64,000 nucleotides of DNA from Oscillospiraceae bacterium (GTDB taxonomy: Bacteria; Bacillota; Clostridia; Oscillospirales; CAG-382): positions 1-64,000 of the forward strand of contig SVRD01000007.1 in NCBI GenBank assembly GCA_015064955.1, given 5' to 3'. The position numbers were made by a program, and so were the translations under genes. Each line of letters begins with the position of its first letter. Positions within the stretch are counted from its first letter, which is position 1. Below are positions 1-9,059 of this stretch, piece by piece. The notes under the pieces are model-generated. The model worked only from the letters and a program-made list of their open reading frames with translations. It had not been told where the DNA came from and ran no database searches.

Positions 1-24
1 TAGTTTTGTTACAAGACAAAGAAA

Positions 25-59
25 AAAACTGCGATAATACGAGTGTATATCGCAGTTTT
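25..59. terminator. bidirectional intrinsic terminator
   Basis: A 12-bp perfect inverted repeat (AAAACTGCGATA / TATCGCAGTTTT) has an A-run on one side and a T-run on the other, so it could stop transcription on either strand. It lies beyond the last gene of the long minus-strand operon. Confidence 0.75.
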
Positions 60-91
60 TTGATGCAGTATTGTGCAAAAATGACGGTTTT

Positions 92-123
92 AAGGCGATT
101 TATCACTGTGACGCATCGCCCTT
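92..123 (-). terminator. weak hairpin after the yycJ-like gene
   Basis: An imperfect stem (AAGGGCGAT / ATCGCCTT on the minus strand, one bulge) is followed only by a mixed A/T tract. It may help end the minus operon, but the hairpin at 25-59 is the stronger candidate. Confidence 0.3.
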
Positions 124-144
124 TAAATCGGTTTCGCTTTTTTC

Positions 145-936
145 TTATTCAAGCTCGCATATTCCGTAAGGGTGTGCGACTCTGAGTTTGAGTCCGTTTT
201 CGCAATTTACCTCGTATCCGTTTTCTCGGAGCGATGCCAGACATTCATCAAATGCGATCTGAGGACGGTTGTTTTCCTCGCTCAAATGCGCCAAAAGGAA
301 GGAAACGCTTCCGTGCTTTGCAAGATGCGGGAGCAATTTCGCGCAGAGCGAATTGGATAAATGCCCCATATCGCCGAGAATACGGCGCTTTAACGGGTAG
401 GGGTATGGGCCGCTGTTAAGCATATCGATATCGTGGTTGGATTCGATAACAACTCGTCTGCAGCCCGACAAGCCGCGTAAAACGCCCTCGGAAAGATGGC
501 CTATATCGGTGAAATAGCCGATTTTCTCTTCGCCTGCGAGTATGCGGTATCCGACACTGCCGCGCGCGTCGTGCGGGGTCGCGATAGCACAGAGTGCAAG
601 GTCGTTGAGACGGATTGCCTCGCCCGAGCGCAGACAAATCGGTTTTTTATTTCCGTAAAGCTGGGCTTCTATGTATTCACAGCATTTTTCGGGTGCGTAT
701 ATCGGGATATCGAAATACTTTGAAACGGTGTTCAGACCTCTTATATGGTCGCTGTGCTCGTGGGTAATGAATATCGCGTTGAGCTGAGATAGGCTTGCGC
801 CCAAAGTATTCAGCGATTTTTCGATCATACTTGCCGAAGCACCGCAGTCTATAAGTATTTTGTCGTTACCGTAGCTGATAAAACAGCAGTTTCCCTTCGA
901 GGAGGAAAAAAGTGTATAGATTTTTGCGCGATCCAT
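145..936 (-). CDS. YycJ/WalJ-type metallo-beta-lactamase-fold hydrolase
   Basis: This 263-residue protein belongs to the metallo-beta-lactamase superfamily. The metal-binding THEHSDH motif is near residue 58, with an N-terminal SSSKGNC and further His/Asp ligands (TPHDARG, ESNHD, LAHLSEENN) in family order. Length and motifs fit YycJ/WalJ, a cytoplasmic exonuclease-like hydrolase that in Bacillus sits with the WalRK cell-wall regulators. Here no walRK is adjacent; the gene is last in the polA polycistron, 15 nt after galK. The superfamily is certain, the YycJ assignment likely, and the substrate is not shown by the sequence. Confidence 0.85.
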   Translation of the reverse strand: MDRAKIYTLFSSSKGNCCFISYGNDKILIDCGASASMIEKSLNTLGASLSQLNAIFITHEHSDHIRGLNTVSKYFDIPIYAPEKCCEYIEAQLYGNKKPICLRSGEAIRLNDLALCAIATPHDARGSVGYRILAGEEKIGYFTDIGHLSEGVLRGLSGCRRVVIESNHDIDMLNSGPYPYPLKRRILGDMGHLSNSLCAKLLPHLAKHGSVSFLLAHLSEENNRPQIAFDECLASLRENGYEVNCENGLKLRVAHPYGICELE

Positions 937-951
937 AAATTATTTAACCGA

Positions 952-2226
952 TTATTTTGTCTTCGTAAACCGAAGAAGCACCGTAGGGGCGAATTGTATA
1001 TACGTTGCAGGCGCCCTCGCCGAATATCGATCGATCGCCTTGCGGTATGCGGGCACGTCTTCTGTTTTGATATATGCCTGAACAGTGCCTGCAAAGCCGC
1101 CGCCGTGTACTCGGCAAACACTGCCAAAGCGTTCGGTCACTGCCAAAGCGAGCGAAATACCCTGCTCGGATACGTTTTTATTGGTGTAGACGTTCTGCAG
1201 ATACTTGAATGAGGAGTTGCCGGATGCCGAAACAAGCTGTAAATACTTGTCGAGATCACCGTTTTTCAATGCGTCTCTTTGTATATCGACGCGCTTGTTT
1301 TCGGCGAAAAAGTGCATCGCTCTCATAATTGCTCTGTCACCGACGATAGAACGCATATAGGAAATTCTTCCCATAAAGTCCTCCTCATCGCAAAAACGCA
1401 GAGTCGGTTTGCCCATCAAAGCGGCGATCTGGTGCATTTCGGCAGGCACAGATGCATAATCGTCGGTAAGGTCGGCGTGGTTGCCGCCGGTGTTGACTAT
1501 ACAAAGGCTGTAACCGTATTTGGAAATATCGAATTCGATCTTTTCGGTGAGCGGATCGGTATTGTTTTCAAAATCCATCCAGAGACATCCACCCGAAGCG
1601 CACGCAGCCTGGTCCATAAGTCCGCAGGGCTTGCCGAAATATTCGTTCTCGGAATATTTGCCCGCCTTTGCAAGCTCCATCGCGCTTATATTGCCGCCGT
1701 TGTAAAATTCCGAGAAAATTCTCGCGCACATAACCTCAAACGCGGCAGAGGAGGAAAGCCCCGAGCCTGTCATTACGTCGCTTGTGGTATATGCGCAAAA
1801 GCCGCCGCTTGCATAGCCGTTCTTGTTGAGATAGTCGGCGATGCCTGCGATAATAGCCGACGAGCTGCCCTTGCGTACCTTTTCGGGAGAGGGATCGGTT
1901 ATATCGACAGTGTCCTCGCGGTAGCCCTCGGATTTGATCCTTACCACATTTTCGTCGGTCTTTGCGGCAACCGATACGATATCGATATCCACCGAAGCGG
2001 CAAGCACGCGGCCGTTATTATGGTCGGTGTGGTTGCCCGAAAGCTCGGTTCTGCCGGGGACAGAGAACAGAGTAACGTCGAGGTCTCCGTAGAGCTCGAG
2101 AAAGTTTTCGGAAAGAGTTATCAAACGGTTGCGTCTGTCGGAAATATCCTTGTTGGGATAAAGCTTTTTTATAATGCCATCATAATTACCATTCTTTATT
2201 GATTGAATAAGCTTACTTGCCTGCAT
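952..2226 (-). CDS. galK: galactokinase
   Basis: Galactokinase phosphorylates galactose to galactose-1-phosphate with ATP in the first step of the Leloir pathway. The GHMP-kinase signatures are clear: PGRTELSGNHTDHNNG near residue 60, the ATP loop GSGLSSSAAFE, and a C-terminal HGGGFAGTVQAY. I place the start at 2226 (MQASKL, 424 residues), not at the ORF-track start, because AAAGGAATAG lies just upstream; the longer form would overlap the previous gene's stop. It follows the flavin reductase by 4 nt. No galT or galE is in the window. A related GHMP sugar kinase is possible but less likely. Confidence 0.9.
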   Translation of the reverse strand: MQASKLIQSIKNGNYDGIIKKLYPNKDISDRRNRLITLSENFLELYGDLDVTLFSVPGRTELSGNHTDHNNGRVLAASVDIDIVSVAAKTDENVVRIKSEGYREDTVDITDPSPEKVRKGSSSAIIAGIADYLNKNGYASGGFCAYTTSDVMTGSGLSSSAAFEVMCARIFSEFYNGGNISAMELAKAGKYSENEYFGKPCGLMDQAACASGGCLWMDFENNTDPLTEKIEFDISKYGYSLCIVNTGGNHADLTDDYASVPAEMHQIAALMGKPTLRFCDEEDFMGRISYMRSIVGDRAIMRAMHFFAENKRVDIQRDALKNGDLDKYLQLVSASGNSSFKYLQNVYTNKNVSEQGISLALAVTERFGSVCRVHGGGFAGTVQAYIKTEDVPAYRKAIDRYSARAPATYIQFAPTVLLRFTKTK

Positions 2227-2230
2227 AATA

Positions 2231-2740
2231 CTATTCCTTTTCAACAATTTTTTCTATTTCGCAGATATACACCGTGTGGTAGTCGCCGTTGTAGTGCTTT
2301 TCGATATCGTCGGAAAGAAACGATTTCGGGTCGAGCTTGCCTGCATAGATCTTTTTGCCGTATATAATACGCTCGGCTTCCTCAAATCCGACGTCGCCGT
2401 TTTGATTTGTCGGGGTTAGGTTGGCAAGCTTTATTTTTTCGCAGTCGCGTCCGCTTTTTCTGCCGCAGAGCATGAGCGCTTCACGGTATTCCTCGCCGAA
2501 GAATGAAAGCGATATGCGATCGCTTGCTTCGATGAATTCGTGAGTATATCGTTGCGGACGGACAAAGCAGAAAAATACGTTTTTATTCCACAAAACGCCC
2601 ATACCGCCCCAGCTTGCAGTCATGGTGTTGATACTGCCGTCGGGCTTTGCCGCGCTGATAAGCATCCATTTTTTACCGATGTCGTTGAAAATTTCGGTTT
2701 TGAAGCTGTTGGTGTCGATTTCCTTGAATCTGTTACTCAT
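2231..2740 (-). CDS. flavin reductase family (FMN-binding) protein
   Basis: The ORF track reports 269 residues, but the real gene most likely starts at 2740 (MSNRFKEI, 169 residues), where AAGGCGG lies upstream; the N-terminal extension is the overlapping FkbM gene in another frame. The protein has the split-barrel flavin reductase/DIM6-NTAB pattern: NTMTASWGG near the start, VRPQRYTHEFIEASD and SLSFFGEEYREAL. Such proteins bind FMN and reduce flavin or act as small flavoproteins; the partner is unknown. It lies 20 nt after the FkbM gene and 4 nt before galK. Confidence 0.85.
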   Translation of the reverse strand: MSNRFKEIDTNSFKTEIFNDIGKKWMLISAAKPDGSINTMTASWGGMGVLWNKNVFFCFVRPQRYTHEFIEASDRISLSFFGEEYREALMLCGRKSGRDCEKIKLANLTPTNQNGDVGFEEAERIIYGKKIYAGKLDPKSFLSDDIEKHYNGDYHTVYICEIEKIVEKE

Positions 2741-2760
2741 AATAAAACCGCCTTGTTGAT

Positions 2761-3840
2761 TTATTCGCGTTCCTTGGGAACCGCATAGAAAAACACGTCC
2801 CAAGCGGGAACGTATTCTTTTTTTCTGAGATAAAAGCTGTATTTGCTGCAGTGATTGCGCAAAAGCAGCGGTAGCTCGATCAGATCCGACGAGCGATGAT
2901 AAAGCGCAACCGATACCGAGGGACGACAGCGGTAGATGGTATTCACCGCACCGCAGATCGCTTCTTCGTCCATACCCTCTGCGTCGATCTTTATACTGCC
3001 GACGGGCACTCCGTTTGCCTTGATGTGAGTGTTTTCGCAATATTCATCGACCGAATAACACAAAACCGAGTCGCCGTCATCTGTCGCGTGTGACGCTCTT
3101 CCGCCGCCCGATGCGAAATGAATATATCCGTTTTTCTGACCGACGGCGGCATTCACTCCGATACAATCGCGTATTTCGCTTGTGTTTCTTTTGAACTTTT
3201 TAAAGCTGTTTTTGTCGGGCTCAAACGCAACGATATCAAGATATGAACCGTTGTGCTTTATAAATTCTATCACCGTGTCGCCGTCGTAGGCGCCGATGTC
3301 GATATGTCGTGAACTGTGGCGGTAAAAGCCTTCGGGTGCCGATTCGCTGTCCTCGATATCGAGATATTCGATATCTCCGGTAATATTGTATTTCAAAAGG
3401 TTCAAAAACAGACTTTTCGATTTATCATCGGAAAGCATGTTATAGACCCGCTCGAAGCGATCCTCGTTTTCAAATATATATTCCTTGTCGCAAACACTGT
3501 CGCCGAATACCGAGATATTTGGAGAAATAAGAGTGTGCTCAACAGATAGCGGCTTTAAAAAATGCGAACGCTCGCCCTCCAAGCCGAAGCACAGCACCAA
3601 GCAAAGCTTTCCGAATCGTTCCTTTGCCTCGGATATCGAAATCACCTTGTGACCCAAAAAGACTTGCCCGCGGACAAATCCGTCGGAGGCGACAACACCT
3701 TTCGTCTCTATGCCGTTTCTTTGAAGATATGAATTTATCTTCTCGGCGCCGTCGCCCATGCCGTATAAAAATATCGGCAAATTCTGCGATTTCAACCGTT
3801 CGGTTATAGGGACAAGGTCTGTTATGGCTTCTTTTATCAT
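2761..3840 (-). CDS. FkbM family methyltransferase
   Basis: This is a 359-residue SAM-dependent methyltransferase of the FkbM type. The C-terminal half has the SAM site HIDIGAYDGDTV, then VAFEPD and SIKIDAEGMDE, in FkbM order. The first 150 residues contain a second nucleotide-binding-like loop (LYGMGDGAEK), as in FkbM proteins with an added Rossmann-like N-terminus. Family members usually O-methylate sugars or secondary metabolites; the substrate is unknown. The ATG overlaps the stop of the YitT gene by 4 nt, so the two are probably translationally coupled. Confidence 0.85.
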   Translation of the reverse strand: MIKEAITDLVPITERLKSQNLPIFLYGMGDGAEKINSYLQRNGIETKGVVASDGFVRGQVFLGHKVISISEAKERFGKLCLVLCFGLEGERSHFLKPLSVEHTLISPNISVFGDSVCDKEYIFENEDRFERVYNMLSDDKSKSLFLNLLKYNITGDIEYLDIEDSESAPEGFYRHSSRHIDIGAYDGDTVIEFIKHNGSYLDIVAFEPDKNSFKKFKRNTSEIRDCIGVNAAVGQKNGYIHFASGGGRASHATDDGDSVLCYSVDEYCENTHIKANGVPVGSIKIDAEGMDEEAICGAVNTIYRCRPSVSVALYHRSSDLIELPLLLRNHCSKYSFYLRKKEYVPAWDVFFYAVPKERE

Positions 3841-4706
3841 AGATCGTCCTCGATATGACTTTTAAAGCCCTCGCCGAATACGCTTGTTGCCTTTGTTACT
3901 ATCATAAATGCGTCGCTGTCCTCTTGGCGAACTATCTCTCGCGCTTCGGGGAGAGTGCGCATCTTCAAAACACACATAAGCACCTTGCGGTCCTGACCGG
4001 TGTATGCGCCGTTGCCGTATAAATAGGTTGCGCCGGCGTCGATCTCCTCCAAAAGACGCTTTGCGATAGACTCGTCGTTGCGGCTGATGATATAAACCAT
4101 TCTCGCCTCGTCGGAGCCGTAAAGAACCATATTGAGCACGTTCATCTGAATGAACACGGCGATTCCCGCATAGAGCGCTTTATCAATGTTGCCGAACGCG
4201 ATACCCGATGCGAGACAAACAAGACCGTCGGTGAAAAGGAATATCGCGCCGGTTGAAACGTGCTTGAACTTGAGCTTTAAGAGCTTTACGATTATATCGG
4301 TTCCGGCGGTGGTCGCGCCGCCGCGGAACACCAATCCGATACCTGCCGATGCCAGTACCGCACCGCCCGCACAGGCGAGGAGCGCGTTTTGGGTCACGGG
4401 AGGAATGAAATATTCAAATAACGTCATCGCGCCCGAGCTGACGACAAGAGCGTAAAAGGTCGGGAGCAATATTTTCCAGCCGAGCTTTATAACACCGGCA
4501 ATCATGATCGGCACATTTATCAAAACGATCCAGACACCTACCGGAAAAATATCGATAAAGTTGCTGACGATTATTGCAATACCCGAAACCCCGCCCGATG
4601 CGAGCTCGTTGGGGTCGAGAAAGAGGGTGACACCCGCCGCGTAAAGAATACTGCCGAGAGTCACCAAAGCGTATTTTTTCAATGTGATCGAAAGCGATTT
4701 TGTCAT
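3837..4706 (-). CDS. YitT family membrane protein
   Basis: This 289-residue protein has five to six predicted membrane helices in the first 200 residues (DUF161/YitT region, with the typical GVSGIAIIVS and FRGGATTAGTDI segments), followed by a soluble C-terminal DUF2179 domain of about 85 residues (VYIISRNDESIAKRLLEE). YitT proteins are integral membrane proteins of Bacillota of unclear function, sometimes suggested to be transporters. It sits 24 nt after the lipoprotein gene and overlaps the FkbM gene. Family assignment is firm. Confidence 0.9.
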   Translation of the reverse strand: MTKSLSITLKKYALVTLGSILYAAGVTLFLDPNELASGGVSGIAIIVSNFIDIFPVGVWIVLINVPIMIAGVIKLGWKILLPTFYALVVSSGAMTLFEYFIPPVTQNALLACAGGAVLASAGIGLVFRGGATTAGTDIIVKLLKLKFKHVSTGAIFLFTDGLVCLASGIAFGNIDKALYAGIAVFIQMNVLNMVLYGSDEARMVYIISRNDESIAKRLLEEIDAGATYLYGNGAYTGQDRKVLMCVLKMRTLPEAREIVRQEDSDAFMIVTKATSVFGEGFKSHIEDDL

Positions 4707-4730
4707 TGTTCAACCTATCCGATGATCAGA

Positions 4731-5174
4731 TTATAATTCAGACACGTATTCGGGGAAATAATATTCGAAGTTGTTGTTGAAAACGATAGCAAACGAGGCT
4801 ATTCCGTATCCGTTGTCGTCGTCGATTATTATCATTTCAACCGTGTAAAACAACTCGTTTATTCTTGCGACGTATGTGCATTTTATCGCGCCGTCGGGAT
4901 CGTCGAGCTTTATTTTGTCGACACCGCTTAAATTTGTGAGCTCGTGTCCGACGGTAAGATATTGCTCCTCGAGTGCTTTGTAAAATTCGTCGTCGGGGAG
5001 TACCGATTCGATATGATCGGGATGAATATACTTTTTCATTTCCTCCTCGTCTCTTACAAGAAACGCAGAAAGATAATTTCTCGAATATTCATCTGCGGTG
5101 AGATATTTATCCGTGCAGGACACAAGCGGTAATACAAAGGTTACCGCAAGCAAAAAAGCAAAAAGTCTTTTCAT
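4731..5174 (-). CDS. small lipoprotein of unknown function
   Basis: A 147-residue protein starts with a lipoprotein signal peptide and lipobox LVSC (Cys20), so it is probably anchored outside the membrane. The rest is a compact alpha/beta domain of about 125 residues (YLSAFLVRDEEEMKKYI then a beta-rich half), resembling the DUF4878/NTF2-like layout of many Clostridia lipoproteins, but I do not recognise a specific family. Its ATG is one nucleotide after the stop of the dockerin-like gene, which suggests the two are made together. Confidence 0.75.
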   Translation of the reverse strand: MKRLFAFLLAVTFVLPLVSCTDKYLTADEYSRNYLSAFLVRDEEEMKKYIHPDHIESVLPDDEFYKALEEQYLTVGHELTNLSGVDKIKLDDPDGAIKCTYVARINELFYTVEMIIIDDDNGYGIASFAIVFNNNFEYYFPEYVSEL

Positions 5175-5175
5175 A

Positions 5176-6588
5176 TCAGTTGACCTTGTTTAAATCTATC
5201 GTGCCGAAGAAATGGCGTTTTACAAGAATATAGTCATATGGAGTTATCTTTTCGGGGTCTGTCAGTGCCATGGCGAGAAATTGTGCTTGACTCGGCTTGA
5301 AGGTTTCGTAATAGGTGCGCTTTACGAGAATATAGTCATAAGCGTTTATTTCGCCGTTGCCGTCGGCGTCGCCGCGTACAACGATCGTTAATGCGTTTCC
5401 GCTCGAATCGGTAAGCACACAGCCTGTTCCGACAAAGCCTTCGGTGATTACTTTGCCGTTTTTATCGGTCAGTGTAGTGTTGCCGAAACGAGCAATAAAA
5501 TCGCTCACGCTTGTTTTTTCGACTACTCCGGTAAGAAAATCTCCGCTCGGGTCAATCGGGATATCGTTTTCGCCGATTTCGACCGAAAAATCATCGCCCT
5601 TGCCCGAAACGATTTTGTTTTTATTGTTGATAGCGCGCACGCTTGAACCGTCGACCGAAAACGCTCCGACCTCGTCAATCGCGCCGATTGCGGTAAAGGG
5701 TACGGTTATCGACATTGTTTTTCCGCTTTTCAAAAATTCGGCTTCTGTTGTCGATTCTGCGTGAATTGCCGCAAAGCGAAGAATATAAATACCCTCGTCC
5801 TCGTAAAGCGAGCACATTTGCTCCCAAGAATTTTGGGGCGTCGAAACCATAAATGAATTCATTTGCTCGCTGTCGTTTTGGGTTATAACCGGCTTGAAAC
5901 GGCTCTTGTCGTATTTCAGCGCGAATTCAACAGCTATGATACCGTCGCTGTCACCGAGATTTGCTATTTCTATATCGAGCGAATATCTGCTTTCGGCATA
6001 TGCTTTTTCCTTGCCGCTCAAGCTAATTGCAAGCTTTTGCGCCTCGCTCGCGGCGGAAACTGTCAAATTGAATCCGTTGCCTGTCAAAAGCGAAAGCTTT
6101 TCGTCGGCGGCAACAGCGATAATATCTGCGTCGTCGACCGAAAAATCAAAGTTGCCCGCGGCGATTACCTTAAAGGGTATTTTGAGCGAAAGCTCGTTTG
6201 CCGAATCGAGAAGGCTGCTTTCGTCATCGGGCATAGCAAATCTGAAATGATAAAGTCCCTCGTCTGAATGATAGCTCATCTGCTCCCACTTTTCAGGCTT
6301 GGACGAAACGAGAATATCCATTTCGTTGCCGTCGAGAGTGCTTTCGGTAACAACGGGGGAGACGTATTTGCTGTCATATTTCAAAACAAATTCGATTCCC
6401 GCCAATGCTTTCGAAGGCTTTGAAAGCGAAAGAGTGAGTGTTATCTCGCCGCCGATATAGCTGTCGCCGTTACAGCTGGCGGTAATACCGATCGCACTTT
6501 CCTCTGCCGAGGGAGAGGCACTTATTGTCGGGAACAAAAGACACAACGTAAGTGCAAGTATTAAAATTTTGATCCCGATACTCTTCAT
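5176..6588 (-). CDS. secreted cohesin-like/dockerin-like protein
   Basis: The start is 6588 (MKSIGIKI, 470 residues) behind GGAAGG; the track's longer ORF runs into rsmI. After a signal peptide (residues 1-25) there are two tandem beta-rich repeats (about 28-180 and 190-345) with cohesin-like signatures (GGEITLTLSLSKPSKALAGIEF, ALKYDKSRFKPV). An 80-residue module with DKNGKVI and VGTGC follows, then a dockerin-like pair: DADGNGEINAYD is a full calcium loop, the second repeat (KITPYDYILVKRHFFGT) lacks it. This suggests a cell-surface assembly role. The cohesin call is by pattern only. It is unusual for such a gene to lie between rsmI and housekeeping genes. Confidence 0.75.
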   Translation of the reverse strand: MKSIGIKILILALTLCLLFPTISASPSAEESAIGITASCNGDSYIGGEITLTLSLSKPSKALAGIEFVLKYDSKYVSPVVTESTLDGNEMDILVSSKPEKWEQMSYHSDEGLYHFRFAMPDDESSLLDSANELSLKIPFKVIAAGNFDFSVDDADIIAVAADEKLSLLTGNGFNLTVSAASEAQKLAISLSGKEKAYAESRYSLDIEIANLGDSDGIIAVEFALKYDKSRFKPVITQNDSEQMNSFMVSTPQNSWEQMCSLYEDEGIYILRFAAIHAESTTEAEFLKSGKTMSITVPFTAIGAIDEVGAFSVDGSSVRAINNKNKIVSGKGDDFSVEIGENDIPIDPSGDFLTGVVEKTSVSDFIARFGNTTLTDKNGKVITEGFVGTGCVLTDSSGNALTIVVRGDADGNGEINAYDYILVKRTYYETFKPSQAQFLAMALTDPEKITPYDYILVKRHFFGTIDLNKVN

Positions 6589-6608
6589 ATCTGCCTTCCT
6601 TTTGGATT

Positions 6609-7439
6609 TTAACGGTTTATTACCTTGTAGATCTCGCCCTTGCCTACCTTGCGGTCGCGTGCAACTGCCTTGCAGGCGTCCATTTTCGACATACCGAGCG
6701 AAATATAATGCTCGACGTGCTCCTCGATACTCATTTCGGAAAAGAAGCTGTCTTGCCCGCTCGCGCCCTCGCATATAAGAACGTATTCGCCCTTTTTGTC
6801 GGGAGAAGAAAGCTCCATAAAGCTTTCGTATATCGCACCGATGCTGTCGCGGAAATAACGCTCGTGAAGCTTGGTTATCTCCTTTGCCAGTACCGCTTTT
6901 CTTTCGGGGAAAACGCTTGCAAGCTCGGACAGATAGCTTTCGATATCGTGCGGTGAAATATAGAGTATAAAAGTGCGTGTTTCTCGCGCCAGCTCGTCGA
7001 TGCGCTCTTTTCTTTCGCGCTTGTTTTCGGGCAGAAATCCCTCGAAGCAGAATCTGCGCGAGGGCAATCCCGATGCCGAAAGCGCGGTGATCGCGGCACA
7101 GGCGCCGGGAAGCGCACAAATGCTTATTTCCGCATCTGCACAAGCGCGAACCAGCTTTTCACCGGGGTCGCTTACCGCAGGTGTGCCCGCATCGGTTATG
7201 AGCGAACAGCTTTCGCCGCCTTGAATACGTGCGACGATAGCCTCTGTCGCGCTTTGAGAGGTATGCTCGTGATAGCTCACGAGCGGTTTTTTGATCCCCA
7301 AAAGCATCAAAAGCTTACCGCCGACACGTGTATCCTCGGAGGCGACAAAGTCCGATTCCTCGAGAACTTCCTTTGCTCTCAGGGTTATATCCTTCAGATT
7401 TCCGATCGGGGTGGGGACGATATAAAGTGTTCCTGCCAT
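6609..7439 (-). CDS. rsmI: 16S rRNA (cytidine1402-2'-O)-methyltransferase
   Basis: RsmI methylates the ribose of C1402 in the 16S rRNA decoding centre, using SAM. The 276-residue length and motifs match: GTLYIVPTPIGNLKD at the N-terminus, EDTR near residue 35, the SAM-binding DAGTPAVSDPG, GACAAITALSASGLP, and the C-terminal helix pair ending in KGEIYKVI. It starts one nucleotide after the radical SAM gene stops and ends 20 nt before the dockerin-like gene, inside the polA polycistron. Confidence 0.95.
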   Translation of the reverse strand: MAGTLYIVPTPIGNLKDITLRAKEVLEESDFVASEDTRVGGKLLMLLGIKKPLVSYHEHTSQSATEAIVARIQGGESCSLITDAGTPAVSDPGEKLVRACADAEISICALPGACAAITALSASGLPSRRFCFEGFLPENKRERKERIDELARETRTFILYISPHDIESYLSELASVFPERKAVLAKEITKLHERYFRDSIGAIYESFMELSSPDKKGEYVLICEGASGQDSFFSEMSIEEHVEHYISLGMSKMDACKAVARDRKVGKGEIYKVINR

Positions 7440-7440
7440 A

Positions 7441-8994
7441 TCAGTCTACTTTTTTAGCCTTTTTCTTATGCTTCCAAACGCGAAGCTTCATATAAACCTT
7501 GGGGAGATGGTCGATGAGAATATTCTTCACACCGTTGCGCGCCTTTGCATACCAGTCGTGAAGCTTTACGAGAAGCTTATAGGGAACGTGCTTGCCGGTT
7601 GCGCGGTGGTCGAGCCACTTTTCATAAGGCTTGCCGAGCCATTCGGGCATTTTGTATGCCCACTTGTAGCGGCGTACAAAGTGTGCGAAGTATGCCTGGA
7701 GATAAAGCACCTCGTGTTCGGGGAACTGAGGCTGAACAAGCGGTACTCTCGCATCGGGCGAAACACCGCCCTCGGGAATAAATCCGCCCTCCATAGCGAT
7801 ATCGTAAAGCTTTGTGCCGGGGTAGGGATAGAAAATGTTGGGGATAACTCTGTCCGCGCCTGCCTTTGCATTGAGCTTGATAGTCTTGAGTGCGCGATAC
7901 TTATCCTCATAAGGCAGACCGATTATGTTGTAGGTGAGCTGGGCGATGCCGTATTTGTGGAACCACTTACTGCAGTTGATGATCATTTCGTCGGTCATAT
8001 AGCGCTTGAGATACTTAAAGCGCATTTCCTGATCGCCGCTTTCCAAGCCCATGTCGATAGTGTAACAGCCCGCTTCCTTCATCTTCTTTACCGACTCCTC
8101 GGTGAGAATATCAAAGCGGATATTGCCGGTGAAGGGAAGATGAATTTCCTTGGTGTAAAGGTCCAAAAATTCCTCGGTCCAATCGGGCATCATATTGAAT
8201 ATCGCATCGCGGAAGTTAATAACCTTTATCTGAGGGTGCTTTTCAAGCAGGGTCTTTAAATAAAGGATACCGTTTTGAGGCGAGCGGAAGCGCGAATAGA
8301 TTTTTTTGTTGGGATATACGTTTCTGAACTGCGAGTTTCCGCAATAGGTACAGTTGTATCGGCAACCGCGGCTCATCATAACGATAGCGGTGCCTACCTT
8401 GACGCTGTCGAGGTTGTCGTAATCGAAAAGATCGAAGTCGGGTATGGGGAGTCTGTCGAGATCCTCGAACAAGGGGGCAACGGGGTTCTTTTTGATACTG
8501 CCGTCGGGAAGTCTGAACCACATCGAAAGAATATCGGTGTAATCTTCGCCCGCACTCATCTTGTCTGCAAGCTCGAGTGCCTGATATTCGCCGTCGCCGA
8601 TAGTGAGTGCATCGACCCCCTCGACCGCGATAACCTCCTCGGGAGCGAGGGTACAGTGATAGCTTCCGCAGGTTATGAATACGTCGGGATAAACCTCTTT
8701 TGTCCATTTGATATAGGTCTGACAGTCGGGGAATGCGGTAGTACGGATAGAAAACCCGATAATATCGAATTCGCCCAACGATTTAAGCTTTTCCTTGAAT
8801 TCGGTTTCGCTGTGAAGATAGAGCAGATGCATTAATTTAACGTCGTGCCCGCCCTGCTTCATAACTGCCGAGATCGAAGCGAGACCTTCGCTGTAATTAC
8901 CGCCGGTGAGCTTGCCCGAAAGCTCGCGGTCTGTATAGTCGGGGTATACGAGAAGCTCGCGTACCTTTCTGCCGTTTAAGTTCTTAAGTTCCAT
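7441..8994 (-). CDS. B12-binding domain radical SAM protein
   Basis: This 517-residue protein has an N-terminal cobalamin-binding-like Rossmann domain (about 10-150; GEFDIIGFSIRT, GDGEYQALELAD) and a radical SAM core with the [4Fe-4S] motif CRYNCTYC near residue 218, followed by DMGLESGDQEMR and GLPYEDKYRAL. The C-terminal 90 residues are basic. This architecture is typical of B12-dependent radical SAM enzymes of unknown substrate (methylases or cyclases). It follows polA by 65 nt. The class is certain, the reaction unknown. Confidence 0.88.
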   Translation of the reverse strand: MELKNLNGRKVRELLVYPDYTDRELSGKLTGGNYSEGLASISAVMKQGGHDVKLMHLLYLHSETEFKEKLKSLGEFDIIGFSIRTTAFPDCQTYIKWTKEVYPDVFITCGSYHCTLAPEEVIAVEGVDALTIGDGEYQALELADKMSAGEDYTDILSMWFRLPDGSIKKNPVAPLFEDLDRLPIPDFDLFDYDNLDSVKVGTAIVMMSRGCRYNCTYCGNSQFRNVYPNKKIYSRFRSPQNGILYLKTLLEKHPQIKVINFRDAIFNMMPDWTEEFLDLYTKEIHLPFTGNIRFDILTEESVKKMKEAGCYTIDMGLESGDQEMRFKYLKRYMTDEMIINCSKWFHKYGIAQLTYNIIGLPYEDKYRALKTIKLNAKAGADRVIPNIFYPYPGTKLYDIAMEGGFIPEGGVSPDARVPLVQPQFPEHEVLYLQAYFAHFVRRYKWAYKMPEWLGKPYEKWLDHRATGKHVPYKLLVKLHDWYAKARNGVKNILIDHLPKVYMKLRVWKHKKKAKKVD

Positions 8995-9059
8995 TATATT
9001 CTTTTCGGTTCAGGGGTTGAATTGCCGTTTGCGCCCTGCCGTTCCTTTCGTTATAGTTA

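Noticed and set aside
1279-2202. 307-residue plus-strand ORF inside galK
   Set aside because: Shadow frame of a recognised gene, with no ribosome site and no family pattern.
2231-3040. 269-residue form of the flavin reductase
   Set aside because: The extension overlaps the FkbM gene; the 169-residue form has its own ribosome site and normal family length.
5176-7143. 655-residue form of the dockerin-like protein
   Set aside because: The extra 185 N-terminal residues overlap rsmI in another frame; a signal peptide with a GGAAGG site starts at 6588.
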